Part shown: one piece after another, positions 24,785 to 34,558 of the stretch | How the letters are laid out: each line of letters opens with the position of its first letter | Numbering within the stretch: the stretch's first letter is position 1 | Origin: a bacterium | GTDB lineage: Bacteria > Bacteroidota > Bacteroidia > B-17B0 > Aurantibacillaceae | NCBI GenBank assembly: GCA_029945625.1 | Contig: JAQSCW010000010.1 | Coordinates: 1-64,000, forward strand | Reading direction: 5' to 3' | Length of the DNA: 64,000 nucleotides | Program-made: the position numbers and the translations under genes | The notes under the pieces: generated by a model | The model's input: the letters and a program-made list of their open reading frames with translations, nothing else | What the model was told of the DNA's origin: nothing | Database searches by the model: none

Positions 24785-24814
24785 TTTGATCATTCGTCTA
24801 AAATGCTAAATTTG
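24785..24814 (+). promoter_or_regulatory. Promoter with leaderless geometry
   Basis: TTTG at 24785-24788, an 18-base spacer and TAAATTTG at 24807-24814 make a near-consensus Bacteroidota promoter. The ATG of the downstream gene starts at 24819, four bases after the box, so the message should begin at or next to the start codon. Confidence 0.65.
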
Positions 24815-24818
24815 ACTT

Positions 24819-25199
24819 ATGGGAAAGACAAGTCTCACCTTCGATTTCGGAAGTATGGTCTTTGAGGATCGAATCTTAATCGTGACCCTAAACGAAGATC
24901 TGGAAATTACGGAATCCATTCTGGAAAAAATATTTACAGAGGGCGCCGCTCTTTCCCGTGGCGTACCCTACAGTATTTTGGCCGACGTCCGAAAGAATGT
25001 TTCTTCCACTTCATCTGCCAGAAAATATGGGGCGCATCACCCCTTCATGAAACAACTGGTTGCGCAAGCTTTAATTGCTGACACCTCTGCGGTGATTATT
25101 CTGGCAAATTTTTTTATTAAGGTTAATAAACCGGAAATCCCTACCAGACTATTTAAAAAAAAGGAAGATGCTATTGCTTGGCTGCGAAGCACTCTGTAA
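24819..25199 (+). CDS. STAS/SEC14-like (DUF7793-type) small protein, copy A
   Basis: 126-residue cytoplasmic protein. Alternating beta-alpha pattern (RILIVTLNEDLEIT, GVPYSILADVRK, TSAVIILANFFIKVNKPEIPTRLF, KKEDAIAWLRS) is consistent with the SpoIIAA/STAS-like fold, in which the strand ending in ILADVRK corresponds to the usual central strand. A second gene at 47317-47706 shares the C-terminal block (N-FL/FIK-NKP-PTR-F...AI-WL). These proteins are common single-gene units in Bacteroidota and I know of no proven function. It is convergent with the DUF4286 gene: its stop is directly followed by that gene's stop. Confidence 0.78.
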   Translation: MGKTSLTFDFGSMVFEDRILIVTLNEDLEITESILEKIFTEGAALSRGVPYSILADVRKNVSSTSSARKYGAHHPFMKQLVAQALIADTSAVIILANFFIKVNKPEIPTRLFKKKEDAIAWLRSTL

Positions 25200-25502
25200 T
25201 TATTCCACATGTTGGAGAATGGTACGAAATGCGGTATACCGGTCACCGAATTTCGCCTTGTGTTCTGCCTGCAATTTGGCAGCATACTGCTTTTGGTAAG
25301 TTTCAATATCGGCCATTTCTAAGAACTTGTATTGCACGGAGTAAGTATGCCCTTCGTCTTCCACATACAATACTTTTAATAGCTGACTGTCAATAAAACA
25401 CCCGGTCTTCATTACATCCGGCACATGCGTCTCTTTCATCCAACTGAGCCATTCCTGATGAACAGCCTCCTCAATATTTACTGTCACATTGTATACAAAC
25501 AT
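25200..25502 (-). CDS. DUF4286 family protein
   Basis: 100-residue protein from the ATG at 25502 ([12 protein letters not shown]). The pattern [18 protein letters not shown], then SQLLKVL and [19 protein letters not shown] matches the DUF4286 (dimeric alpha-beta barrel-like, ABM-type) family. No signal peptide is present and catalytic residues are not obvious. It is divergent from tyrS with 84 bases between starts, and convergent with the STAS-like gene. Confidence 0.85.
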   Translation of the reverse strand: MFVYNVTVNIEEAVHQEWLSWMKETHVPDVMKTGCFIDSQLLKVLYVEDEGHTYSVQYKFLEMADIETYQKQYAAKLQAEHKAKFGDRYTAFRTILQHVE

Positions 25503-25586
25503 GAAGGCGAAGATAAAAATAATATCTCTGAACCTCGACTTCAATTGGGCACGAAGCTTAGCATAATATTTGTAATTTTACCCTAT

Positions 25587-26867
25587 ATGAAATCTGATTT
25601 TGTTGAAGAATTACGTTGGCGCGGCCTGTTGCAGGACATTATGCCCGGCACCGAAGAGTTGCTGAAAAAAGAAATCGTGACAGGCTATATTGGATTTGAC
25701 CCTACTGCCGATTCGTTGCACATAGGCCATCTCACGCAAATATTTACCCTGCTTCGTTTTCAAAAAGCAGGCCATAAGCCCATTGCCCTAGTGGGCGGAG
25801 CAACGGGTATGGTGGGCGATCCCAGCGGCAAATCGGCTGAGCGCAACCTACTTAATGAAGAGGTGTTGACTACCAACATACAAGGCATTAAAACACAACT
25901 GGAAAAATTTCTGGATTTTGGGGCCGGGGTTACCGGTGCCGAAATGGTGAATAATTACGATTGGATGAAGGATCAATCTTTTTTGAACTTTATCCGTGAT
26001 GTGGGCAAACACATCACCATTAGTTATATGTTGGCCAAAGACTCGGTGAAGAATCGTCTCGAAACCGGCATGAGTTTTACCGAATTCAGTTACCAATTAT
26101 TACAAGCCAACGATTTTTATACCCTATACAAAGAAAAAAACTGCAAACTTCAAATGGGGGGCTCCGACCAATGGGGCAATATTACCAGTGGCACCGAATT
26201 GATTCGCAGGAAAGCCGGCGGAGAAGCTTTTGCGCTCACTACGCAGTTAATAAAAAAAGCAGATGGCACTAAGTTTGGAAAAACAGAAGGCGGAAGTATC
26301 TGGCTGGATAAGAACAAAACTTCTCCCTACCGGTTTTACCAATTTTGGATCAACACTTCCGATGCCGATGCAAAAAACTGGATTAAGATTTTTACTTTTT
26401 TTAGCCGATCTGAAACCGAGAACATGATCCAGGAACATGAAAAGAACCCGGGAACACGGATCCTTCAAAAAACACTGGCCAAAGAATTAACCTGCCTGGT
26501 GCACAGCGATACAGATTATCAATTGGCAGTGGAAGCCAGTGCGGTGTTGTTTAGCGGAGGCATTAAGGAACTCTCGGCGCTCGATGAAAATACCTTTATG
26601 GAAGTGTTTGAAGGCGTTCCGCAATTTTCAATATCACAATCCGATCTCTTAAGCGGTACGGGCTTGCTCGAACTGCTTACTGAAAAAACCACCGTGTTTC
26701 CGAGCAAAAGCGAAGCTCGAAAAATGATCCTCGGGGGAGGCGTGAGCATCAATAAAGAAAAAGTGGAGGCTCCTGATTTGATTATCAATGCCAGTCATCT
26801 GATCAGAGATAAATACCTCATCCTTCAAAAAGGAAAAAAAAATTATTACTTGTGTAGAATCAACTAA
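25587..26867 (+). CDS. tyrS: Tyrosine--tRNA ligase
   Basis: Class I synthetase of 426 residues that charges tRNA-Tyr. I choose the ATG at 25587 ([15 protein letters not shown]), the family-standard start; the open frame extends upstream into the divergent gene. HIGH is at 45-48, and the KMSKS equivalent is KFGKT near residue 232, as in the bacterial TyrRS group with KFGKS. The C-terminal S4 RNA-binding domain ([19 protein letters not shown]) is intact. The stop is two bases before rpoN, so the two are probably co-transcribed. Confidence 0.97.
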   Translation: MKSDFVEELRWRGLLQDIMPGTEELLKKEIVTGYIGFDPTADSLHIGHLTQIFTLLRFQKAGHKPIALVGGATGMVGDPSGKSAERNLLNEEVLTTNIQGIKTQLEKFLDFGAGVTGAEMVNNYDWMKDQSFLNFIRDVGKHITISYMLAKDSVKNRLETGMSFTEFSYQLLQANDFYTLYKEKNCKLQMGGSDQWGNITSGTELIRRKAGGEAFALTTQLIKKADGTKFGKTEGGSIWLDKNKTSPYRFYQFWINTSDADAKNWIKIFTFFSRSETENMIQEHEKNPGTRILQKTLAKELTCLVHSDTDYQLAVEASAVLFSGGIKELSALDENTFMEVFEGVPQFSISQSDLLSGTGLLELLTEKTTVFPSKSEARKMILGGGVSINKEKVEAPDLIINASHLIRDKYLILQKGKKNYYLCRIN

Positions 26868-26869
26868 TT

Positions 26870-28366
26870 ATGGCGCTCAAACACACCCAAAATCTGAAGC
26901 TCGCACAAAAATTATTGCCTCAGCAAATCTTGCTGATGAAACTCCTTCAATTACCTACCCTGGCACTGGAGGAACGGATCAAAGAAGAGTTGGAAGTGAA
27001 TCCTGCGCTGGAAGAAGACCCAGAACAAACTGCAACAGAAGAGGACCTATACAGTAACGAAGAGGATGCGGATTCACAAACCGAAGATGAAATAGAAGAT
27101 CTTGGGGAGTACAAAGAGGAAGAAATGAAAACCTCAGCAAGCGATGTGGAATTAGAAGATTATATGGATGCCGAAGAATTAGATTCCTATAAATACGAAG
27201 TGGTGAATAAGGGGCCCGATGAAGAGTCGCGTGATTTTGTCGTAGTAGAAGGAATCGGCTTTCAGGAATTGTTGGAACAGCAACTGGGTTTAAAAGACAT
27301 CTCTGAAAGAGAATATACAATCGGTATTTACTTAATCGGTTGCATCGACGAAGATGGTTACGTAAGAAGAGAGTTGGATCTAATCGTGGATGATCTGGCC
27401 TTCAACTATAATTTGACCACCGATGCCGTGGAGGTCGAAAACGTGTTAAAATTGATTCAGGGCTTTGATCCTCCGGGAGTGGGCGCCCGAAATCTTCAGG
27501 AGTGTTTACTCATTCAACTCGAACGCAAATTGGATAAAACCAAAGAGGTAGTATTGGCCATGGACGTGATCAAAAATCACATGGAAGAGTTTTCTAAAAA
27601 ACACTATGATAAGATTGAAAAACGTTTGGAAATAGACAGTGAAGAACTAAAGGACATTATTATTGAGATCACGCATCTTAATCCCAGACCGGGCAACAGC
27701 GACTCCAAAGAAAGTAATTTCAGTGCAGTGGTGCCCGATTTTATTATTGCGGTAAATGACGGTGTTCCCGAATTGAGCATCAACGGGCGTAACCTGCCGG
27801 ACCTGAAGATCAGCAAAGATTACCAGGAAATGTTGAAGGAATACAACCGTAGTAAAGATAAAAGCAGCAAAGAAGCCTCGGGCTTCATAAAAAATAAAAT
27901 AGAAAGCGCGGGCTGGTTCATTGAAGCGCTACAACAACGTTATGCTACCATGTCGCTTGTCATGAAATGCTTGCTCGAATACCAGGAAGAGTATTTTGCC
28001 ACCGGCGACGAAAGTAAAATAAGACCCATGATATTGAAAGACATTGCCAACCGCGTTGGGCTTGACTTGTCGACTATTTCAAGAACGGCAAACAGTAAAT
28101 ATGTGCAAACCCCTTACGGCACCTTTTTATTAAAAACATTTTTTAGTGAAAGTATGAGCACCGATAGCGGTGAAGATGTGAGCAGTCGCGAAATAAAAAA
28201 CATATTAAAAGGACATATCGATCAGGAAGATAAAAAACACCCACTTACCGACGATGAACTTTGCACCAAACTCAACGAAAAGGGCTATAACATTGCCCGA
28301 AGAACGGTGGCTAAGTACCGCGAGCAGTTGGATATTCCGGTTGGCAGAATGCGAAAAGAACTGTAG
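26870..28366 (+). CDS. rpoN: RNA polymerase sigma-54 factor
   Basis: 498-residue alternative sigma factor. Region I is glutamine/leucine-rich (NLKLAQKLLPQQILLMKLLQL) and binds activators. An acidic region II (about 50-105) follows, then the core-binding domain, and the C-terminal DNA-binding part with the RpoN box ARRTVAKYRE near residue 482, which recognises the -24 element. Sigma-54 promoters are only opened by AAA+ activators, none of which is encoded in this window. It follows tyrS by two bases. Confidence 0.97.
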   Translation: MALKHTQNLKLAQKLLPQQILLMKLLQLPTLALEERIKEELEVNPALEEDPEQTATEEDLYSNEEDADSQTEDEIEDLGEYKEEEMKTSASDVELEDYMDAEELDSYKYEVVNKGPDEESRDFVVVEGIGFQELLEQQLGLKDISEREYTIGIYLIGCIDEDGYVRRELDLIVDDLAFNYNLTTDAVEVENVLKLIQGFDPPGVGARNLQECLLIQLERKLDKTKEVVLAMDVIKNHMEEFSKKHYDKIEKRLEIDSEELKDIIIEITHLNPRPGNSDSKESNFSAVVPDFIIAVNDGVPELSINGRNLPDLKISKDYQEMLKEYNRSKDKSSKEASGFIKNKIESAGWFIEALQQRYATMSLVMKCLLEYQEEYFATGDESKIRPMILKDIANRVGLDLSTISRTANSKYVQTPYGTFLLKTFFSESMSTDSGEDVSSREIKNILKGHIDQEDKKHPLTDDELCTKLNEKGYNIARRTVAKYREQLDIPVGRMRKEL

Positions 28367-28533
28367 CGGCGTCTTTATATCAAGCCACACGAGTTACCGT
28401 TATTTTGAGGGTTACCAAACTTCTTGTCGTCTTGTAATAACTCACTCAAAAAAGGCCTAAGCTTCCATCTTTAATTCGGCTAACAAAGAATTTACGAAAA
28501 TGGCATGACTTACTAAATTCATGGCAATACCAT

Positions 28534-30720
28534 TTATTCCAGAATTAATTTTTTGGTGATCTCCCCGTCTCCCGTTTTGATTCTGGCAAAATAGATCCCC
28601 TTCTTTAAATGTTTAAGATCAATTTCTGAGCCGCTTTTTAAGTTTTCTTCATAAATTACTTCTTTACCCTCGGAACTGACAATGCTTAGATTTATCTCTG
28701 CAGAAGAAGGGGCGGTGAGTTTGATCATACCATGCGAAGGGTTAGGAAATAATTCAATGTTACTTTCATTACTAAAAGAAGCAATACCAACCTGCAGTAT
28801 GTTTACTGTTTGATAAACTGTGTCGCTGTAACAGGTGTTGTTGGCAACCAGCATCACCGTATAGCTGCCGTTGGCTGTATACGTTGTTTGTGCAGTGAGA
28901 GAAGTACTCGTAACTCCGTTTCCAAAATTCCACCAGTAGCTTTGCGCATTTGTTGAGGTGTTTATGACATTGAGTGTTGCCCCCACAATATTGCTGCTAA
29001 AGGAGGCAATTGAACGCATGTCATTTGAATTAAAAGCTGTATCGGCAATGCCCTCACTCATATTATAATACGTACCGCTGGGTGTGTTTTCTAGTTTTAG
29101 AGTTCGCACCATATAGGTGTAAATGCCCTTATAGAGCAAACAATTATCGGTATAGGTAGTTCCTGTTATGGGAAGTAAATTAAGTTTTACATAGGAGCGA
29201 TTGGTATCATTCTTCATGTAAATATTATATCCTACTAGAGTTGTTTCAGTAGAAGCAGTCCAAGAGATAGTGCAGTTAACCCCATTTTTAGTGGCCACAA
29301 TATTAGAGATCGGTGCCACTACATCATTTCGCAATGTGGGGTCTCCCATTAAGGCATTGTGAATCCATTTACCGGTAATGCCGGTGGGACTGGCAAAATA
29401 TAAATTGCCGGGATTATTTTGAGTGATCAATAACCCGTACCCAATATTCTCCCCCAAGCCCATGTGATGAAATTGATAATGGGGCCTTCCGGACCAAACA
29501 TTTGTTAACACGCGCCCTTGAGCAAGCGCGGCGCGCAAAAAATTATTGGGCGCATCCCAGTCCCCAAAATAGGAACCAAAGAGCATGGTAAATACTCCTT
29601 GCAAATTGGAAGCTGCGAAATTTGCCGTGCTTCCAATGCCACTGGCACCGGTATAGTTGCCACCACCGCAACCGTATGACCAAGAATAACTATTTCCAGT
29701 CATGCTCGTGAAATAATCGGCTGCAGTAATATTTGCAGGATCCACCAAAGGCCCAAGATTCTTGTATCCGCTCGCGGCAAAGGCCTCTCCCGAAAAATAT
29801 CCAAAGTTGTCGTCAATGACGCCGCGTTTTTGCGGAGAGAATATTTTTTTGCGATACTCGTGATCTTTATCCAAATAATTTTTTAAAAGTTGTTGCTCGG
29901 TGAGCGTAAATGTAGACATGGCACTAAAATCAACTCGGCCTACTTGTAATTCCAAATTCCCTGGCACTAAGCTCTGATCAAACTTGCCGTCGCCGGGAAC
30001 ATTTTGTGTGCGAGCGGGAGAAGCCATGGTACTGGTCACCGTATTATCCGTCCAAACTCCATCAATATCGCCATAATAACAATCAGCCGGCCAGGCCCCT
30101 AAATGATCGGGGTGACCGTCGGGATTAATGTTTCCACTATAAGGAACGGGCACATGCCCAACACTAAAAACAGCTTTGATCTCCGTGCTGTCAATCAAAT
30201 AATCGGCCAGAATCAAATCCTTAATATGATAGACTGTTCCAGTTCGTAATACGTCGTGACGAATCACTTCCCAACCATCGCCTTCAATATCTTTCACCAA
30301 ACGATTTACCTCGAGAGCGAGCGTGGAAATAAAGGAACTATCCACCAGCAAAATTAGTTTTCCGCGGTAGTCCGTCTCCGGCACTTCAATGCCTGAGTTA
30401 ATATATCCATAACCCGTGTAACCGCTGCCCACGCGAACCACGCGGTATTCGTAATTTACCCCGGGTGCAGGTGTCACATCTATAAATAAATTGGTTGTTC
30501 CGCCGGCAACACCCATGATGGCGCCCCACTGGGTATCCGCTTTTAATTTTCTGTAGATCTGATATTGGGTGGTGGTGGCATTACCGGGCCAACTCAAGGT
30601 TATTTGCGCCGGACTGTTTTGCGCAACCGCTTTAAGTTGCACGGCAGGGTCGGAAACAGACTGACTGAAAAGAGAACCGCTAATTAGTACCCAAATAAAA
30701 ATTGGTAGAAAATGTTTCAT
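28534..30720 (-). CDS. T9SS type A cargo protein with fibronectin III and PKD domains
   Basis: 728-residue secreted protein from the ATG at 30720 (MKHFLPIFIW), preferred over an upstream TTG at 30726. A signal peptide is followed by an FN3-like domain (about 25-110). A central region of about 350 residues contains KLILLVDSSFISTLALEV, KAVFSVGHVPVPYSG and AWPADCYYGDIDG, and its order of strands loosely recalls the gingipain C25 caspase-like fold. I cannot identify catalytic His/Cys with confidence. Then come a second FN3-like domain (about 470-560), a PKD-like domain (about 575-645) and a type A sorting domain (ELFPNPSHGMIKL to the end). The cell surface or medium is the expected location. Confidence 0.85.
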   Translation of the reverse strand: MKHFLPIFIWVLISGSLFSQSVSDPAVQLKAVAQNSPAQITLSWPGNATTTQYQIYRKLKADTQWGAIMGVAGGTTNLFIDVTPAPGVNYEYRVVRVGSGYTGYGYINSGIEVPETDYRGKLILLVDSSFISTLALEVNRLVKDIEGDGWEVIRHDVLRTGTVYHIKDLILADYLIDSTEIKAVFSVGHVPVPYSGNINPDGHPDHLGAWPADCYYGDIDGVWTDNTVTSTMASPARTQNVPGDGKFDQSLVPGNLELQVGRVDFSAMSTFTLTEQQLLKNYLDKDHEYRKKIFSPQKRGVIDDNFGYFSGEAFAASGYKNLGPLVDPANITAADYFTSMTGNSYSWSYGCGGGNYTGASGIGSTANFAASNLQGVFTMLFGSYFGDWDAPNNFLRAALAQGRVLTNVWSGRPHYQFHHMGLGENIGYGLLITQNNPGNLYFASPTGITGKWIHNALMGDPTLRNDVVAPISNIVATKNGVNCTISWTASTETTLVGYNIYMKNDTNRSYVKLNLLPITGTTYTDNCLLYKGIYTYMVRTLKLENTPSGTYYNMSEGIADTAFNSNDMRSIASFSSNIVGATLNVINTSTNAQSYWWNFGNGVTSTSLTAQTTYTANGSYTVMLVANNTCYSDTVYQTVNILQVGIASFSNESNIELFPNPSHGMIKLTAPSSAEINLSIVSSEGKEVIYEENLKSGSEIDLKHLKKGIYFARIKTGDGEITKKLILE

Positions 30721-30739
30721 CTGCAAAAAGTTTATAGTA

Positions 30740-30769
30740 TAAAAGTAATCACAATTGTGATTGTATCAA
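30740..30769 (-). promoter_or_regulatory. Promoter with perfect 16-bp palindrome in the spacer
   Basis: AATCACAATTGTGATT at 30747-30762 is a perfect palindrome. On the minus strand it fills the gap between a TTGA-type -33 (30769-30766) and TACTTTTA (30747-30740), the likely -7 box for the T9SS cargo gene. A repressor bound here would block the promoter. The half-site TCACA/TGTGA resembles CRP/FNR-type half-sites, but in inverted orientation and with tight spacing. Confidence 0.5.
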
Positions 30770-30834
30770 CCTTTTTAACACTCGAGGAATATTGAAAGGA
30801 GCCGCCATTCATGCAGGGGCTTGGGAAATGAATA

Positions 30835-31080
30835 TTAAGATCGCCAATTCACCCGCAGACCCAACTCTGCACTGAGCCCATATTTAAAGGACGTACCCAG
30901 ATAACGATCAGAAGAATAGGAGACGAGTGGGTTGATTGTGGCGCTGAAATTGAGATTCTTTAAGATGGCTACTCGTTTGGCAAAACGTGCATTCAGCGAA
31001 AATGGTAAGGAAGAATACATAGCAAAACCGATTCCCGGATGTTTCTCCTCACCGTAATTCCTTCGTGAAAACAAAAGCAA
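30835..31080 (-). pseudogene. C-terminal fragment of an outer membrane protein downstream of polA
   Basis: 81 codons with no ATG; the frame runs directly on from the polA stop (TAG at 31086-31084). The predicted peptide has barrel-like alternation (IGFAMYSSLPFSLNARFA, FSATINPLVSYSSDRYLG, TSFKYGLSAELGLRVNW) and ends as many Bacteroidota outer membrane barrels do. I read it as the remaining 3' end of a deleted barrel gene. Translation by TTG start (31080) or polA readthrough is possible but unlikely. Confidence 0.5.
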
Positions 31081-31083
31081 AAT

Positions 31084-33912
31084 CTAATGCGCTTCCAGCC
31101 AATTTTCTCCGGAGCCCATTCCTACCTCCACTGGCACATTAAGAGGAAGTGCCTCGCACATCAATTTTTCGATAATGGGTTTTACCATTTCCAATTCGGG
31201 TTTATACACATCAAAAACCAGTTCATCATGAACCTGAAGTAGCATTTTGGTTTTAAATTTATTTCGTTCAAGTTCCTTGTAAATATTGATCATGGCCACT
31301 TTGATCATATCTGCCGCGCTGCCCTGAATGGGAGCATTGATTGCATTGCGTTCAGCAAAACTCCGCACGGTACCATTCGCCGAATTAATGTCGCGTAACC
31401 AGCGTTTGCGGCCCATTAATGTTTGCACATATCCTTTCTCTCGTGCAAAAGCAATTTGATCATCCATGTATTTACGAATAGCGGTGTATTCCTTAAAATA
31501 ATTATCAATCAGTTCTTTTGCCTCAGCTCTTGGAATATTCAAATTGTCGGCCAAGCCAAAAGCTCCTTGTCCATAAATCAAACCAAAGTTCACACTCTTG
31601 CTTTTATAGCGCATTTCTTTGGTCACGTCGCTTTCGGCCACAGCAAAAACTTTGGCAGCCGTGGCGGTATGAATGTCTTTTCCTAGTTGAAATGCTTCAC
31701 ACATGTTTTTGTCGCCACTCATGCTGGCAACAATTCGTAACTCAATTTGAGAATAATCAGCGCTAAGTAAGACGTGGTCTTTATCTCTCGGAATAAAGGC
31801 TTTTCGGATTTGTCGTCCGCGTTCTGTTCGAATAGGGATATTTTGAAGATTGGGATTGTCACTGCTCAACCTTCCGGTTACTGCCACCACCTGATTATAC
31901 GAAGTATGAATGCGGTGTGAATGGGGATTCACCAAAAGCGGCAAGGTATCTACATAAGTATTTTTGAGTTTAACCAATTCACGGTAATCGAGAATCTTCG
32001 ACACAATGGGATGCGCATTTTCGAGTTTACTCAACACCTCTTCACCTGTAGCATATTGACCGGTTTTGGTCTTCTTAGGTTTGTCAACTATTTTTAAATA
32101 CTCAAATAGGATCTCTCCCACTTGTTTGGGAGAAGATACATTAAATTTAGTTCCACCGAGTTCCTGAATTTCAGTATCAACGGCGGTGATGTCGGACTGT
32201 AATTGCGCTGAAAAATCTTTCAGGGTATTCACATCCAGATTTATTCCTTCACGTTCAATCTCCGCTAATACCTTAATAAGCGGCACTTCAACCTCATGGA
32301 ATAATTTCTCGAGTCCGTTCGTTTTGAGCTCAGGGGCAAATTTCTCTTTTAGCTGCAAGGTTACATCGGCATCTTCTGCGGCATAGTCGGTGATTTTTTC
32401 CGGCTCCACATCACGCATACTGAGCTGTTCTTTTCCTTTTTTACCAATAAGGGTGCTGATGCTCACCGGCGTATAATTCAAATACGTTTCGGCCAATGTG
32501 TCCATATTATGTCGCATATCGGGCATGATAAGGAAATGCGCCACCATGGTATCAAATAATTTATTTTTTATGTCGATGCCGTAATTTTTAAGCACCTGAT
32601 AGTCGTATTTAATGTTTTGCCCGATAAGTATTTTGTTCTCATCTGAAAACAAGGGAACGAACAAATTCAACATGCGTTGGGCTTCAACTCTATCGGCCGA
32701 AATTGGCACATAGTAGGCCTCATGGGCTTTCACTGCAAACGACAGACCCACCACCTCCGCTTCCATCGTGTTTAAAGAAGTGGTTTCACTGTCGAAACAA
32801 AACTCTGAGTGCTTGCCAAGCAAAGAGAGCAATGCACTCACCTTTTCAGATGTATCAACAGCACTATAGCTGTGTGGTACCTCATTTATGGTGGTGAAAT
32901 TTTTTACAACCTCCGGTCTTTCTGTTTGAGTTTCGTATAGGCTCACTTCTTCTGAACTAAAGAGATCCTGCTGTGTTGAATCGGACTTCGCCGCGGGCGT
33001 CGCAATTTTTTCTGATCCGCCAATATCTTCGCCCACTACAATTTGCGCAATTCTCCTAAACTCGAGCTCTCTAAATATTTCAACTAGGGCCGGTTTGTTT
33101 ACCTCTTTGATGGTGAGCAATTCTTCGTCCAGTTCAATGGGACAATCGAGAATGATAGTCGCCAATCGTTTAGATTGAATGGCCATTTCTCGGTTGTTCT
33201 CAACCTTTTCTTTAAGCTTACCTTTTAGTTTGTCGGTATTCTCTAAGAGGTTTTCAATACTTCCAAAGTCTTTGATCAATTGAATAGCCGTCTTTTCACC
33301 TACTCCGGGAATCCCCGGAATATTATCCACCTTATCCCCCATCAACCCTAATATGTCGATCAATTCAGATACATTTCGGATCTCCCACTTTTTGCAGATC
33401 TCGGCCGGCCCTAATATTTCTGCCCCATTTCCTAAACGTGCCGGCTTATAAATAAAGGTGTTTTCGTCCACCAATTGTCCGTAGTCTTTGTCGGGCGTCA
33501 TCATATAGGTGGTAAAGCCCGCTTTCTCGGCCTTTATGGCTAGAGTTCCGATGAGATCATCTGCTTCGTAACCTTCAATGCCCATCACAGGAATATTAAA
33601 CCCTTTTATCAAGTTGATGATGATGGGGATTGATTTGCGAAGATCTTCCGGCATTTCTTCCCGGTTAGCTTTGTAAGTTTCAAACTCTATGTGCCGGGTG
33701 GTTGGCCCCTCCATGTCAAACACAACAGCAATGTGACTTGGTTTTTCCTTGTTCAGGATTTCAAGAAGCGTATTGGTAAAGCCAAATATTGCGGAGGTAT
33801 TAAATCCTTTCGAGTTAATTCGCGGATTGTTGCTGAATGCAAAATAAGCACGGTAAATAAGCGCAAAGGCGTCCAGTAAAAATAATTTTTTTTCGGTTTT
33901 TTTAGTAATCAT
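31084..33912 (-). CDS. polA: DNA polymerase I
   Basis: 942-residue repair and Okazaki-fragment polymerase. The N-terminal 5'-3' exonuclease domain (about 1-290) has LFLLDAFALIYRA and GYEADDLIGTLA. The 3'-5' exonuclease domain (about 340-500) retains its acidic residues (FDSETTSL and YAAEDADVTLQL), so proofreading is probably active. The polymerase domain carries SADYSQIELRI (motif A), KSVNFGLIYGQGAFGLA (motif B) and VHDELVFD (motif C). It ends NWLEAH, typical for Bacteroidota. It lies between two damaged genes: an interrupted secreted protein gene upstream and a barrel fragment downstream. Confidence 0.97.
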   Translation of the reverse strand: MITKKTEKKLFLLDAFALIYRAYFAFSNNPRINSKGFNTSAIFGFTNTLLEILNKEKPSHIAVVFDMEGPTTRHIEFETYKANREEMPEDLRKSIPIIINLIKGFNIPVMGIEGYEADDLIGTLAIKAEKAGFTTYMMTPDKDYGQLVDENTFIYKPARLGNGAEILGPAEICKKWEIRNVSELIDILGLMGDKVDNIPGIPGVGEKTAIQLIKDFGSIENLLENTDKLKGKLKEKVENNREMAIQSKRLATIILDCPIELDEELLTIKEVNKPALVEIFRELEFRRIAQIVVGEDIGGSEKIATPAAKSDSTQQDLFSSEEVSLYETQTERPEVVKNFTTINEVPHSYSAVDTSEKVSALLSLLGKHSEFCFDSETTSLNTMEAEVVGLSFAVKAHEAYYVPISADRVEAQRMLNLFVPLFSDENKILIGQNIKYDYQVLKNYGIDIKNKLFDTMVAHFLIMPDMRHNMDTLAETYLNYTPVSISTLIGKKGKEQLSMRDVEPEKITDYAAEDADVTLQLKEKFAPELKTNGLEKLFHEVEVPLIKVLAEIEREGINLDVNTLKDFSAQLQSDITAVDTEIQELGGTKFNVSSPKQVGEILFEYLKIVDKPKKTKTGQYATGEEVLSKLENAHPIVSKILDYRELVKLKNTYVDTLPLLVNPHSHRIHTSYNQVVAVTGRLSSDNPNLQNIPIRTERGRQIRKAFIPRDKDHVLLSADYSQIELRIVASMSGDKNMCEAFQLGKDIHTATAAKVFAVAESDVTKEMRYKSKSVNFGLIYGQGAFGLADNLNIPRAEAKELIDNYFKEYTAIRKYMDDQIAFAREKGYVQTLMGRKRWLRDINSANGTVRSFAERNAINAPIQGSAADMIKVAMINIYKELERNKFKTKMLLQVHDELVFDVYKPELEMVKPIIEKLMCEALPLNVPVEVGMGSGENWLEAH

Positions 33913-33920
33913 CTGCGTTT

Positions 33921-34472
33921 CTATTTCCCTGCTTTCCAGAGATTATAATTGTTTATCATTTGGGTGGCTTTTTCAGCATCAAATTTTTTTGTGTCCTCAT
34001 AATCTCTCATAAATTCCATATTATCTTTCATCCAATAACTCAATTGTTTTTTGAATTTATTCTGCTATACTGTTTCCATTTCTTTGTTTCCGGGCTCTGC
34101 CAAATAATACTCCGGTTCAAACGAAATCTCATTCATGCGCACCGTTTCAAATAATACAACGTAGAAATTTATGGCTCCTTGTGCCAGCACCTTATAAAAA
34201 CGGGGTTCCCCATCAGTGTCCAAAGAAATAAATCGATCACCGCCAATTCCGTATTCCAGCAATTTAGCCGCTTTATATGTTTTCTGCCCTCCATTCTGGT
34301 CCTTAAAATAGATCTTCTCATAGGCCTCACTTTCTTTTTTTGGATTCAGTTTCACTTCGCCCTTGATGGTGTCCTTTTTCGAGGTTACAATGTATCCTTT
34401 CACAAATGTTCCTTGTGCACTCGCGCAAATAGCCAGTGTTGTCACGAATAGGGCAGTTAAAAAATACTTCAT
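33921..34472 (-). pseudogene. Secreted hypothetical protein interrupted by an in-frame TAG
   Basis: The first 135 codons (34472-34068) encode a signal peptide (ending ASAQ) and a domain starting GTFVKGYIVTSKKDTIKGEV, a pattern common in Bacteroidota secreted proteins of unknown function. After METV comes TAG (34067-34065). The same frame then continues for 47 codons (QNKFKKQLSYWMKDN..., ending NNYNLWKAGK) to a second TAG at 33923-33921, eight bases before polA. The continuation looks like the normal C-terminus of this protein type. One nonsense substitution (for example from CAG, AAG or TGG) explains it. TAG is used as an ordinary stop elsewhere, so recoding is unlikely. Confidence 0.7.
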
Positions 34473-34558
34473 TACAGATCTACTTTAAAGAAAATAAAGT
34501 TAACGATTTCATCAAGAATTACAGGCCAATTCGATAAAATGACTGCTTTTTTTTCCGC

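Noticed and set aside
33921-34067. Reassigned TAG codon as an explanation for the interrupted gene
   Set aside because: TAG ends several intact genes in the window (for example polA, the PorT-like gene and exbB), so it is a normal stop here.
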